A DNA stretch of 64,000 nucleotides, taken from an uncultured Lachnospiraceae bacterium (lineage in GTDB: Bacteria > Bacillota > Clostridia > Lachnospirales > Lachnospiraceae). The notes below the pieces were generated by a model. It saw only the letters and a list, made by a program, of their open reading frames with translations. It searched no databases and was not told the DNA's origin. The stretch lies in NCBI GenBank assembly GCA_934394565.1, contig CAKRQV010000001.1, positions 1-64,000 on the forward strand, in the 5' to 3' direction. Position 1 is the stretch's first letter, and each line of letters starts with the position of its first letter. Below are positions 34,322-41,816 of the stretch, one piece after another. Position numbers and translations under genes: made by a program.

Positions 34322-34624
34322 ATGAAGATCAAAACAGGTGATACCGTTAAAGTAATCGCCGGAAAAGATAAAGACAAAGAAGGCAAGGTTCTTTCTGTAG
34401 ATAAGAAAACTGGCCGCGTTGTCGTTGAAGGCGTAAACATGGTAACAAAACATGCTAAACCGTCTGCTGCAAACCAGCAGGGTGGCATTATCAACAAAGA
34501 AGCTCCGATCGATGCTTCCAACGTTATGTATGTACAGAACGGAAAAGCAACACGCATCGGCTACAAAGTAGAAGATGGTAAAAAAGTCCGTGTTGCTAAG
34601 AAGACCGGAGAGGTTATCGACTAA
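34322..34624 (+). CDS. rplX: 50S ribosomal protein L24
   Basis: A 100-residue L24 with a KOW motif (KTGDTVKVIAGKDKDKEGKVLSVDKKTGRVVVEGVNMVTKHAKP). An early-assembly protein of the large subunit. AAGGAGG is 10 nt before the ATG. Confidence 0.97.
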   Translation: MKIKTGDTVKVIAGKDKDKEGKVLSVDKKTGRVVVEGVNMVTKHAKPSAANQQGGIINKEAPIDASNVMYVQNGKATRIGYKVEDGKKVRVAKKTGEVID

Positions 34625-34644
34625 TAAGAGAGGAGGCTAAGATC

Positions 34645-35184
34645 GTGAGTAGATTAAAAGAAACTTATCAGAATGAGATCGTTGATGCAATGATCAAAAA
34701 ATTCGGTTACAAAAATATCATGGAAGTGCCGAAACTCGCTAAAATCGTCGTAAATATGGGCGTTGGCGAAGCAAAAGAGAATGCTAAGCTTCTGGATGCT
34801 GCTGTAGGTGATATGGAGACAATCACAGGACAGAAAGCTGTAGTTACCAGAGCTAAGAAATCTGTTGCTAACTTCAAAATCAGAGAGAACATGCCGATCG
34901 GCTGCAAAGTTACATTAAGAGGCGAGAAGATGTACGAGTTCGCTGATCGTCTGATCAACCTGGCTCTTCCGCGTGTACGTGACTTCCGCGGTGTAAATCC
35001 GAACGCTTTCGATGGCAGAGGAAACTATGCACTGGGTATCAAAGAGCAGCTTATCTTCCCGGAAATCGAGTACGATAAGGTAGATAAAGTAAGAGGTATG
35101 GATATTATCTTTGTTACAACTGCTAAGACAGATGAAGAGGCACGCGAATTATTGAGACTGTTCAATATGCCGTTTGCCAAGTAA
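34645..35184 (+). CDS. rplE: 50S ribosomal protein L5
   Basis: A 179-residue L5 (RLKETYQNEIVDAMIKKFGYKNIMEVPKLAKIVVNMGVGEAKENAKLLDAAVGDMETITGQKAVVTRAKKSVANFKIREN). It binds 5S rRNA with L18 and touches S13. GTG start, GAGAGGAGG upstream. Confidence 0.97.
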   Translation: MSRLKETYQNEIVDAMIKKFGYKNIMEVPKLAKIVVNMGVGEAKENAKLLDAAVGDMETITGQKAVVTRAKKSVANFKIRENMPIGCKVTLRGEKMYEFADRLINLALPRVRDFRGVNPNAFDGRGNYALGIKEQLIFPEIEYDKVDKVRGMDIIFVTTAKTDEEARELLRLFNMPFAK

Positions 35185-35199
35185 TGGAGGAGAGATAAA

Positions 35200-35385
35200 A
35201 TGGCTAAGACTTCAATGAAAATCAAACAGCAGCGCAAACCGAAATTCTCCACAAGAGAATATACACGCTGCAATATCTGCGGCCGTCCTCATTCTGTACT
35301 GAGAAAATACGGCATCTGCAGAGTTTGCTTCCGTGAACTGGCTTACAAAGGTCAGATCCCGGGTGTTAAAAAGGCAAGCTGGTAG
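35200..35385 (+). CDS. rpsZ: 30S ribosomal protein S14, zinc type
   Basis: A 61-residue S14 of the short, zinc-binding type. The four cysteines are CNIC and CRVC (RCNICGRPHSVLRKYGICRVCFRELAYKGQIPGVKKASW), so ribosome assembly in this strain has a zinc demand here. TGGAGGAG precedes the ATG. A 246-nt gap with hairpins follows before rpsH. Confidence 0.97.
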   Translation: MAKTSMKIKQQRKPKFSTREYTRCNICGRPHSVLRKYGICRVCFRELAYKGQIPGVKKASW

Positions 35386-35631
35386 GCTGTGAACACTTAA
35401 CGAAGCGAGGCACTTTGGTGCCGAAGCTGAGTTTAGTGAGAACGCCGTTCCGCGCACGTAGTAAGCGGAACATGTAAATAAAGCCAAAACATAGGGTTGT
35501 AAGTAGCGATGCTCTCCTCGTGGAGAGCGAGCATACCACCCATGTTTTTGCATAAATAACCAAACCACACTCACCCAAAACCCGAGGTGAGTCAAGACAT
35601 GAAAAGTCTAAATTATAAGGAGGAAACTATC
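35386..35631 (+). repeat. Palindromic repeat element, copy A (S14-S8 gap)
   Basis: The gap begins GGC then GAACACTTAA immediately after the rpsZ stop. CACTTAAC (35394-35401) pairs with GTTTAGTG (35431-35438), enclosing GGCAC/GTGCC; GTTCCGC and GCGGAAC (35447-35470) form a second stem. The same plan and flanking words recur in copy B at 36034. Behind it is another stem, GCTCTCC/GGAGAGC (about 35511-35528), which outer bases around ACAT/ATGT can extend. AAGGAGG then leads into rpsH. Confidence 0.7.
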
Positions 35632-36033
35632 ATGACAATGAGCGATCCGATTGCAGATATGCTTACAAGAATCCGTAATGCCAACACTGCAAAACACGAC
35701 ACTGTAGATGTTCCGGCATCTAAAACTAAAATTGCTATCGCTAACATTCTGGTTGACGAGGGCTACATTGAGAAATATGACCTGATCGAAGAGGGCGTTG
35801 TTAAAACTATGCGTCTGACTCTGAAATATGGTGCTGACAAGAATGAGAAGATCATTACAGGTCTGAAGAGAATCTCCAAACCGGGTCTTCGTATCTACGT
35901 TGGCAAAGATGAACTGCCGAAGGTACTTGGCGGACTGGGTATTGCAATCCTTTCCACAAACCAGGGTATCATCACTGACAAGCAGGCTCGTAAGCTGCAG
36001 GTCGGCGGCGAAGTTCTGGCATTCGTTTGGTAG
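35632..36033 (+). CDS. rpsH: 30S ribosomal protein S8
   Basis: A 133-residue S8 (MSDPIADMLTRIRNANTAKHDTVDVPASKTKIAIANILVDEGYIEKYD; ends GGEVLAFVW). It binds the central domain of 16S rRNA and in E. coli is the translational repressor of the spc operon. The ATG at 35632 has AAGGAGG 8 nt upstream. Related hairpin repeats flank the gene. Confidence 0.97.
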   Translation: MTMSDPIADMLTRIRNANTAKHDTVDVPASKTKIAIANILVDEGYIEKYDLIEEGVVKTMRLTLKYGADKNEKIITGLKRISKPGLRIYVGKDELPKVLGGLGIAILSTNQGIITDKQARKLQVGGEVLAFVW

Positions 36034-36222
36034 GCACTGAACACTGGCATTGAACACTTAATGAGAGCAAGTGCGCAGCACGCAGCTCGAATTTAGTGAG
36101 AAAGCCGTTCTTGTGAGCAAAGCGAACAAGAACTACCATTCAAAAAAGTACAAATAAGCAACTACTGAAAACAGAAAGGTGAAACAGTCCTTTCCGAGAA
36201 TCTAAGTAAGGAGGAAAACAAT
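36034..36222 (+). repeat. Palindromic repeat element, copy B (S8-L6 gap)
   Basis: GAACACTTAA again begins close behind the stop codon. CACTTAAT (36055-36062) pairs with ATTTAGTG (36091-36098), enclosing GAGC/GCTC and GTGC/GCAC; GTTCTTGT and ACAAGAAC (36107-36132) form the second stem. Compared with copy A the stem sequences differ but still pair, while the linkers (TTTAGTGAGAA, GCCGTTC) are kept. Confidence 0.7.
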
Positions 36223-36762
36223 ATGTCACGTATTGGCAGACAGCCGGTCGTTATCCCGGCTGGTGTAACCGTAACAGTAGCAGACGGTAACAAAGTTACC
36301 GTTAAAGGACCGAAGGGCACACTTGAGAGAGTGCTTGCACCGGAAATGGATATTAAAGTAGAGAACGACACCGTCGTTGTCACAAGACCGAACGATCTGA
36401 AGAAGATGAAATCCCTTCATGGTCTTACCAGAACCCTGATCAACAACATGGTAACAGGTGTTTCCAATGGCTTCTCCAAAGATCTGGAAGTTAATGGTGT
36501 TGGTTACAGAGCAGCTAAGCAGGGTAAGAAGCTGGTTCTGAATCTTGGATATTCTCACGTTGTTGAGATGACAGATCCGGAAGGCATCGAGACTGTAGTT
36601 GATGGAAACAAAATTACCGTTAAGGGTATCGACAAAGAAAAAGTTGGCCAGTTTGCAGCTGAGATCAGAGACAAGAGAAGACCGGAGCCGTATAAAGGTA
36701 AAGGTATTAAGTATGCTGATGAAGTTATCAGACGTAAAGTTGGTAAGACTGGTAAGAAATAA
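36223..36762 (+). CDS. rplF: 50S ribosomal protein L6
   Basis: A 179-residue L6 (SRIGRQPVVIPAGVTVTVADGNKVTVKGPKGTLERVL) with the C-terminal KKRPEPYKGKGIKYADE-like motif (here RRPEPYKGKGIKYADEVIRRKVGKTGKK). Near the factor-binding site of the 50S. TAAGGAGG precedes the ATG. Confidence 0.97.
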   Translation: MSRIGRQPVVIPAGVTVTVADGNKVTVKGPKGTLERVLAPEMDIKVENDTVVVTRPNDLKKMKSLHGLTRTLINNMVTGVSNGFSKDLEVNGVGYRAAKQGKKLVLNLGYSHVVEMTDPEGIETVVDGNKITVKGIDKEKVGQFAAEIRDKRRPEPYKGKGIKYADEVIRRKVGKTGKK

Positions 36763-36780
36763 TTAGGGAGGGTGTAAAGT

Positions 36781-37149
36781 ATGATTAGCAAAGTATCTAG
36801 AGCAGAAGCTCGTCAGAAAAAGCATAGAAGATTACGTAATCATATCGTTGGTACTGCTGAGAGACCGCGTCTGGCAGTTTTCAGAAGCAACAACCATATG
36901 TATGCTCAGATCATCGATGATACAGTTGGTAACACCTTAGTTGCAGCTTCTACAAACCAGAAAGAAGTAAAAGCTGAATTAGAGCACACCAACGATGTTG
37001 CTGCTGCAGCATATCTGGGAACTGTAATCGGTAAGAAAGCAGTTGAAGCAGGTATCACATCTGTTGTTTTTGACAGAGGCGGATTTATATATCAGGGTAA
37101 GGTTAAAGCACTGGCAGATGCAGCCAGAGAAGCTGGACTGACATTCTAA
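36781..37149 (+). CDS. rplR: 50S ribosomal protein L18
   Basis: A 122-residue L18 (RKKHRRLRNHIVGTAERPRLAVFRSNNHMYAQIIDDTVGNTLVAASTNQKEVK), which binds 5S rRNA with L5. The site is GGGAGG, 9 nt before the ATG. Confidence 0.97.
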   Translation: MISKVSRAEARQKKHRRLRNHIVGTAERPRLAVFRSNNHMYAQIIDDTVGNTLVAASTNQKEVKAELEHTNDVAAAAYLGTVIGKKAVEAGITSVVFDRGGFIYQGKVKALADAAREAGLTF

Positions 37150-37166
37150 AGGGAGGAGAAGAACAC

Positions 37167-37676
37167 ATGAAGAGAACAATCATTGATCCGGCTCAGTTTG
37201 AGCTGGAAGACAAATTAGTTGCCATCAAACGTGTTTCTAAAACCGTTAAGGGTGGACGTACCATGCGCTTCACTGCCTTAGTTGTTGTTGGTGACAACAA
37301 TGGTCATGTAGGTGCTGGCCTTGGTAAAGCAACTGAAATTCCGGAAGCTATCCGCAAAGGAAAAGAAGATGCTATGAAGAAACTGGTAGAGGTTGCCAGA
37401 GATGAGAACAACAGTATCACTCATGATATCGTAGGTGTATACGGTAGCTCCGAAGTTCTGTTAAAGAGAGCTCCGGAAGGTACTGGTATCATCGCCGGTG
37501 GTCCGGCCCGTGCCGTAGTTGAGCTGGCAGGTATCAAGAATATCCGTACAAAATCTCTTGGTTCCAACAACAAACAGAACGTAGTACAGGCTACAATCAA
37601 CGGACTTTCCCAGTTAAAGACTCCGGAAGCTGTAGCTAAGCTTCGTGGAAAATCTGTTGATGAGATCTACGCATAG
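37167..37676 (+). CDS. rpsE: 30S ribosomal protein S5
   Basis: A 169-residue S5 (LEDKLVAIKRVSKTVKGGRTMRFTALVVVGDNNGHVGAGLGKATEIPEAIRKGKEDAMKKL). It is part of the mRNA entry channel and accuracy centre; spectinomycin resistance maps to its N-terminal loop (KTVKGGR). GGGAGGAG precedes the ATG. Confidence 0.97.
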   Translation: MKRTIIDPAQFELEDKLVAIKRVSKTVKGGRTMRFTALVVVGDNNGHVGAGLGKATEIPEAIRKGKEDAMKKLVEVARDENNSITHDIVGVYGSSEVLLKRAPEGTGIIAGGPARAVVELAGIKNIRTKSLGSNNKQNVVQATINGLSQLKTPEAVAKLRGKSVDEIYA

Positions 37677-37689
37677 GAGGATATCATAA

Positions 37690-37872
37690 ATGGCAGATAC
37701 ATTAAAAGTTACATTAGTAAAATCACCGATCGGTGCAGTTCCGAAACACAAAAGAACCGTTGAGGCTCTGGGACTGAAAAAACTGAACAAAACTGTTGAG
37801 CTGCCGGACAACGCAGCAACAAGAGGTATGATTCAGCAGGTTTCCTACATGCTTAAAGTAGAGGAAGCTTAA
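37690..37872 (+). CDS. rpmD: 50S ribosomal protein L30
   Basis: A 60-residue L30 (LKVTLVKSPIGAVPKHKRTVEALGLKKLNKTVELPDNAATRGMIQQVSYMLKVEE). TAGGAGG overlaps the rpsE stop, 8-9 nt before the ATG. Confidence 0.97.
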   Translation: MADTLKVTLVKSPIGAVPKHKRTVEALGLKKLNKTVELPDNAATRGMIQQVSYMLKVEEA

Positions 37873-37900
37873 AATACTATAATTGCAAGGAGGTGCCAAT

Positions 37901-38341
37901 ATGGATTTATCAAATTTAAGCCCGGCAGAGGGTTCCAAACACAGTGATGCTTTCCGCAGAGGCCGTGGACATGGTTCAGGAAACGGAAAGACAGCAGGCA
38001 AGGGACATAAGGGTCAGAAGGCTCGTTCCGGCGCTCCGAGACCTGGTTTCGAAGGTGGACAGATGCCTTTATACAGACGTCTGCCGAAGAGAGGTTTCAC
38101 TAACAGAAATACAAAAGAAATCGTCAGCATCAATGTAGATGTTCTGAACAGATTTGAAGATAACACAGAAGTAACTGTTGAACTGCTTCTGGAGAGCGGT
38201 GCTGTATCCGCAGTCAAAGATGGCGTTAAGATCCTTGGTAACGGTGAGCTGACCAAGAAATTAAACGTAAAAGCAAATGCATTCAGTGCATCTGCTAAAG
38301 AAAAAATTGAAGCTGCAGGCGGTACTGTTGAGGTGATCTAA
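37901..38341 (+). CDS. rplO: 50S ribosomal protein L15
   Basis: A 146-residue L15 (MDLSNLSPAEGSKHSDAFRRGRGHGSGNGKTAGKGHKGQKARSGAPRPGFEGGQMPLYRRLPKRGF). Its Gly/Arg/Lys-rich N terminus reaches into the 50S core. The ATG at 37901 has AAGGAGG upstream. Its TAA shares a base with the ATG of secY. Confidence 0.97.
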   Translation: MDLSNLSPAEGSKHSDAFRRGRGHGSGNGKTAGKGHKGQKARSGAPRPGFEGGQMPLYRRLPKRGFTNRNTKEIVSINVDVLNRFEDNTEVTVELLLESGAVSAVKDGVKILGNGELTKKLNVKANAFSASAKEKIEAAGGTVEVI

Positions 38342-39654
38342 TGTTCGAGACACTCAGAAACGCATTTCGTATTAAAGAAATCAGACGTAGAATCTTCTAT
38401 GTTCTGCTGATGCTGGTAGTAGTGCGTATCGGTACACAGTTACCGGTGCCGGGTGTAAACAGTAATTTCTTTAAAGAGTGGTTTGAGAATCAGACTGGTG
38501 ATGCATTCAATTTCCTGGATGCATTCACCGGTGGATCCTTCTCCTCATTTTCGATTTTTGCGTTAAATATTACACCCTATATCACATCCTCCATCATTAT
38601 TCAGCTGCTGACCATTGCTATTCCGGCTCTGGAAGAGATGCAGAAGGATGGTGAGGATGGACGTAAGAAACTGGTTGCGATCACCCGTTATGTGACAGTT
38701 GCACTGGCACTGATGGAAGGTATCGCCATGACCATCGGTTTTGGTAACCAGGGTCTTATTACCGACATGAATATCAGTAAAGTCATCGTGGTTGTTGCCT
38801 CTCTGACTGCTGGTTCTGCGTTCCTGATGTGGGTTGGTGAGCAGATTAACGATAAGGGTATCGGTAACGGTATCTCTATTGTCTTGATCATTAACATTGT
38901 ATCCCGTATTCCGTCGGATCTTGTTAGTCTGTTTGAGACATTCGTTAAAGGTAAAACAATTGCCAGAGGTGCACTTGCACTGCTGATCATTGCAGTGATT
39001 ATCATCGCTATGGTTGTTCTGGTTGTTATTCTCAACGATGCCATCAGAAGGATTCCGGTTCAGTATTCCAAGAAGATGCAAGGCAGAAAGACTTTTGGCG
39101 GTCAGTCTACCAATATTCCGCTTAAGATCAATACTGCAGGCGTTATGCCGGTTATCTTTGCATCTACATTGATGTCTCTTCCGAATATCGTTGCAAGTTT
39201 TGCAGGATATCAGGGTACAGGCATCGGTGCCAAGATACTGAATACGCTGAACTCCAACAACTGGTTTAGTCGGTCAAATCCGGTGTATTCTATCGGTCTG
39301 GTACTCTATATCGTATTGCTGATCTTCTTTGCTTACTTCTATACATCCATTACTTTCAATCCGTTGGAGGTAGCGGACAATATGAAGAAGCAGGGTGGAT
39401 TTATTCCAGGTATCCGTCCTGGCAAGCCGACGGTAGATTACCTGCAGAATGTATTGAATTACATCATCTTCATAGGTGCTGTAGGTCTGACGATTATTGC
39501 GGTTATTCCGTTCTTCTTTAATGGTATGTTTGGTGCCAATGTATCCTTTGGTGGAACATCCATTATCATCGTTGTCAGTGTTGTTCTGGAAACGATGGCA
39601 CAGATGGAATCTATGATGCTCGTCAGAAATTACAGAGGATTTTTAAACGATTAA
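38341..39654 (+). CDS. secY: Preprotein translocase subunit SecY
   Basis: A 437-residue, ten-helix channel of the Sec translocon in the cytoplasmic membrane. Hallmarks: IGTQLPVPGVNSNFF, SIFALNITPYITSSIIIQLL (helix 2 region), and the cytosolic loop GGFIPGIRPGKPTVDYL. It couples to rplO by one-base overlap; the normal spc-operon place. Confidence 0.97.
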   Translation: MFETLRNAFRIKEIRRRIFYVLLMLVVVRIGTQLPVPGVNSNFFKEWFENQTGDAFNFLDAFTGGSFSSFSIFALNITPYITSSIIIQLLTIAIPALEEMQKDGEDGRKKLVAITRYVTVALALMEGIAMTIGFGNQGLITDMNISKVIVVVASLTAGSAFLMWVGEQINDKGIGNGISIVLIINIVSRIPSDLVSLFETFVKGKTIARGALALLIIAVIIIAMVVLVVILNDAIRRIPVQYSKKMQGRKTFGGQSTNIPLKINTAGVMPVIFASTLMSLPNIVASFAGYQGTGIGAKILNTLNSNNWFSRSNPVYSIGLVLYIVLLIFFAYFYTSITFNPLEVADNMKKQGGFIPGIRPGKPTVDYLQNVLNYIIFIGAVGLTIIAVIPFFFNGMFGANVSFGGTSIIIVVSVVLETMAQMESMMLVRNYRGFLND

Positions 39655-39658
39655 AGAT

Positions 39659-39723
39659 AAGGTTGTGGTGGTTTCCATCACAACCTTAACGTCTATATAA
39701 AAAGAACAGACATTATGTCTGTT
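39659..39723 (+). promoter_or_regulatory. Two hairpins between secY and adk
   Basis: AAGGTTGTG (39659-39667) pairs with CACAACCTT (39679-39687), and AACAGAC (39705-39711) with GTCTGTT (39717-39723). Neither has a strong T-run, so partial termination or mRNA processing is more likely than a full stop. Confidence 0.45.
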
Positions 39724-39757
39724 TAAGAAAAATAAAATAATGTAAAGGAGAGGTACT

Positions 39758-40402
39758 ATGAAGCTTATCATGCTGGGAGCACCTGGTGCCGGCAAAGGCA
39801 CACAGGCCAAGAGAATCGCAGCCAAATACGGTATCCCGCACATCTCCACAGGAGATATTTTCCGTGCGAATATTAAGAATGGTACTGAACTTGGCAAAAA
39901 GGCACAGACTTATATGGATCAGGGACTGCTTGTTCCGGATGAGCTGGTTTGTGACCTGGTCGTAGACCGTATTCAGCAGAGTGACTGTGAGAAAGGATAT
40001 GTACTGGATGGATTTCCGCGTACGATTCCCCAGGCAGAGGCACTGACAGCAGCTCTTGAAAAGCTGGGTACAAGCATTGACTATGCGATCAATGTAGAAG
40101 TTCCGGATGAGAATATTCTCAGACGTATGGGCGGCCGCCGTGCCTGCCTGTCCTGTGGTGCCACATATCACGTTGAATTTAACCCGACAAAAAAGGAGGG
40201 CATTTGTGATGTATGTGGTGCTGAAACGGTTTTACGTGATGATGATAAACCGGAGACAGTACAGAAACGTCTGGATGTTTACCATGCCCAGACACAGCCG
40301 CTGATTGACTACTATACAAAGGCTGGTAAGCTTGCAGAAGTTGACGGTACTCAGAACATGGACGATGTGTTCGCCGCCATCGTAGACCTGTTAGGTGAAT
40401 GA
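39758..40402 (+). CDS. adk: Adenylate kinase, zinc-lid type
   Basis: A 214-residue enzyme catalysing ATP + AMP = 2 ADP. P-loop GAPGAGKGT (residues 7-15), AMP-site GIPHISTGDIFR and DGFPRT, and a long LID with CLSCG...CDVCG cysteines that bind zinc, as in Gram-positive enzymes. AAAGGAG precedes the ATG. Confidence 0.97.
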   Translation: MKLIMLGAPGAGKGTQAKRIAAKYGIPHISTGDIFRANIKNGTELGKKAQTYMDQGLLVPDELVCDLVVDRIQQSDCEKGYVLDGFPRTIPQAEALTAALEKLGTSIDYAINVEVPDENILRRMGGRRACLSCGATYHVEFNPTKKEGICDVCGAETVLRDDDKPETVQKRLDVYHAQTQPLIDYYTKAGKLAEVDGTQNMDDVFAAIVDLLGE

Positions 40403-40403
40403 T

Positions 40404-41162
40404 ATGTCTGTGACGATTAAAACTGCCAAAGAGATAGAACTGATGAGGGAATCCTGCCGATTGCTTGAAATTGTGCACAATGAACTTGCTGAGATCATCA
40501 AACCGGGTATTTCCACACTGGAAATTGACCGGTTTGGTGAGCATCGCATCCGCGCTCTCGGTGGTATTCCGAATTTCAAAAATTATAATGGATATCCTGC
40601 ATCGATTTGTGTATCAGTCAATGATGAAGTAGTACATGGTATTCCGAATAAACACCGTATCCTGCAGGAGGGTGATATTGTCAGCCTGGATGCCGGCCTG
40701 ATTTATAAAGGCTATCATTCTGATGCAGCCAGAACTTACGGCGTAGGTCAGGTAAGTCCTGAGGCACAGAAGCTGATGGATGTGACAAAGCAGAGCTTTT
40801 TTGAGGGTATTAAGTTTGCAAAAGCCGGAAATCATCTGCATGATATTTCCAATGCGATCGGCAACTATGCCCAGAGCTTTGGCTACGGTGTTGTCCGTGA
40901 TCTTGTTGGTCATGGTATCGGAACCAGCCTGCACGAGGATCCGCAGATCCCGAATTTCCCGCAGAAGACGAAGGGCATTCGTCTGCAGCCGGGTATGACA
41001 CTGGCGATCGAGCCGATGATCACAATGGGCCGTCCGGAGGTTTGCTGGATGGATGACGACTGGACAGTTGTTACCGAGGATGAGTCCTGGGCCGCACATT
41101 ATGAGAATACGGTTCTGATCACAGAGGGAGAGCCGGAGATCCTGACGCTTACACAAAAATAA
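40404..41162 (+). CDS. map: Methionine aminopeptidase, type I
   Basis: A 252-residue metalloenzyme that removes the initiator Met. Metal ligands lie in VSLDAGLIYKGYHSDAART (two Asp), DLVGHGIGTSLHEDP (His), TLAIEPM (Glu) and HYENTVLIT (Glu). The ATG at 40404, just after the adk stop, has TTAGGTG upstream; a GTG at 40395 lies inside adk. Normal place between adk and infA. Confidence 0.96.
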   Translation: MSVTIKTAKEIELMRESCRLLEIVHNELAEIIKPGISTLEIDRFGEHRIRALGGIPNFKNYNGYPASICVSVNDEVVHGIPNKHRILQEGDIVSLDAGLIYKGYHSDAARTYGVGQVSPEAQKLMDVTKQSFFEGIKFAKAGNHLHDISNAIGNYAQSFGYGVVRDLVGHGIGTSLHEDPQIPNFPQKTKGIRLQPGMTLAIEPMITMGRPEVCWMDDDWTVVTEDESWAAHYENTVLITEGEPEILTLTQK

Positions 41163-41174
41163 TTGGAGGTTTCT

Positions 41175-41393
41175 ATGTCTAAAACAGATGTCATTGAAGT
41201 AGAAGGTACAGTTCTGGAGAAGCTGCCGAATGCGATGTTCAAGGTTGAGCTGGAGAACAAGCATGTGGTGCTGGCACATATCAGCGGTAAGCTGAGAATG
41301 AACTTTATCCGTATCCTGCCGGGGGATAAGGTTACGCTGGAGCTGAGTCCTTATGATCTGACGAAGGGACGTATTATCTGGAGAGATAAGTAA
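41175..41393 (+). CDS. infA: Translation initiation factor IF-1
   Basis: A 72-residue OB-fold factor (SKTDVIEVEGTVLEKLPNAMFKVELENKHVVLAHISGKLRMNFIRILPGDKVTLELSPYDLTKGRIIWR) that binds the ribosomal A site during initiation. TTGGAGG is 5-6 nt before the ATG at 41175. In most relatives rpmJ follows at once; here 7.6 kb intervene. Confidence 0.97.
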   Translation: MSKTDVIEVEGTVLEKLPNAMFKVELENKHVVLAHISGKLRMNFIRILPGDKVTLELSPYDLTKGRIIWRDK

Positions 41394-41424
41394 ATAGAAT
41401 AGCGTAGTATTGCTATTGACGGAC

Positions 41425-41632
41425 GGGCCACCGCCGGGGTGGACTTCTGTGGCAGATCTGTTTTCAAACAAGTGCAACGCTTCGGTGAACTAACTTCTAA
41501 CTGCGACTAGCACGCTCGCATAAGCGAGCTCGCGTGCAAGTCTTCGTAAGAAGTGGATTTCACCGAAGCTAAGGGCGCACTTTGATCGTTTGAAAACAGA
41601 TCTGCCACAGAAGTCCACCCCGGCGGTGGCCC
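41425..41632. repeat. 208-nt palindrome with perfect 45-bp arms
   Basis: Positions 41425-41469 are the exact reverse complement of 41588-41632 (outer ends GGGCCACCGCC / GGCGGTGGCCC). Inside are further paired blocks: AGTGC/GCACT, CTTCGGTGAA/TTCACCGAAG, ACTTCT/AGAAGT, and a central GCACGC-type stem. TGTTTTTA follows the right arm, so it can end the infA transcript. It marks the left edge of the AT-rich insertion. Confidence 0.9.
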
Positions 41633-41749
41633 TGTTTTTAGGTAGATACTTAATAAGGCGTTTTATGTTCTTGTTTGAATGAAATGATTTTAAGATAGGG
41701 AAAAGTTTTGCACAAAAACGTATAAAAAATACGAAAATGCGTAAAATAT

Positions 41750-41778
41750 TTGAGCATACAGAAAAAGTATGTTATAGT
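41750..41778 (+). promoter_or_regulatory. Promoter of ATPase-TOPRIM unit
   Basis: TTGAGC (41750-41755), 17-nt spacer, TATAGT (41773-41778). Confidence 0.6.
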
Positions 41779-41816
41779 TAAGACATATCTTATCAGACTG
41801 TGAAAAAGGAGAAAAT

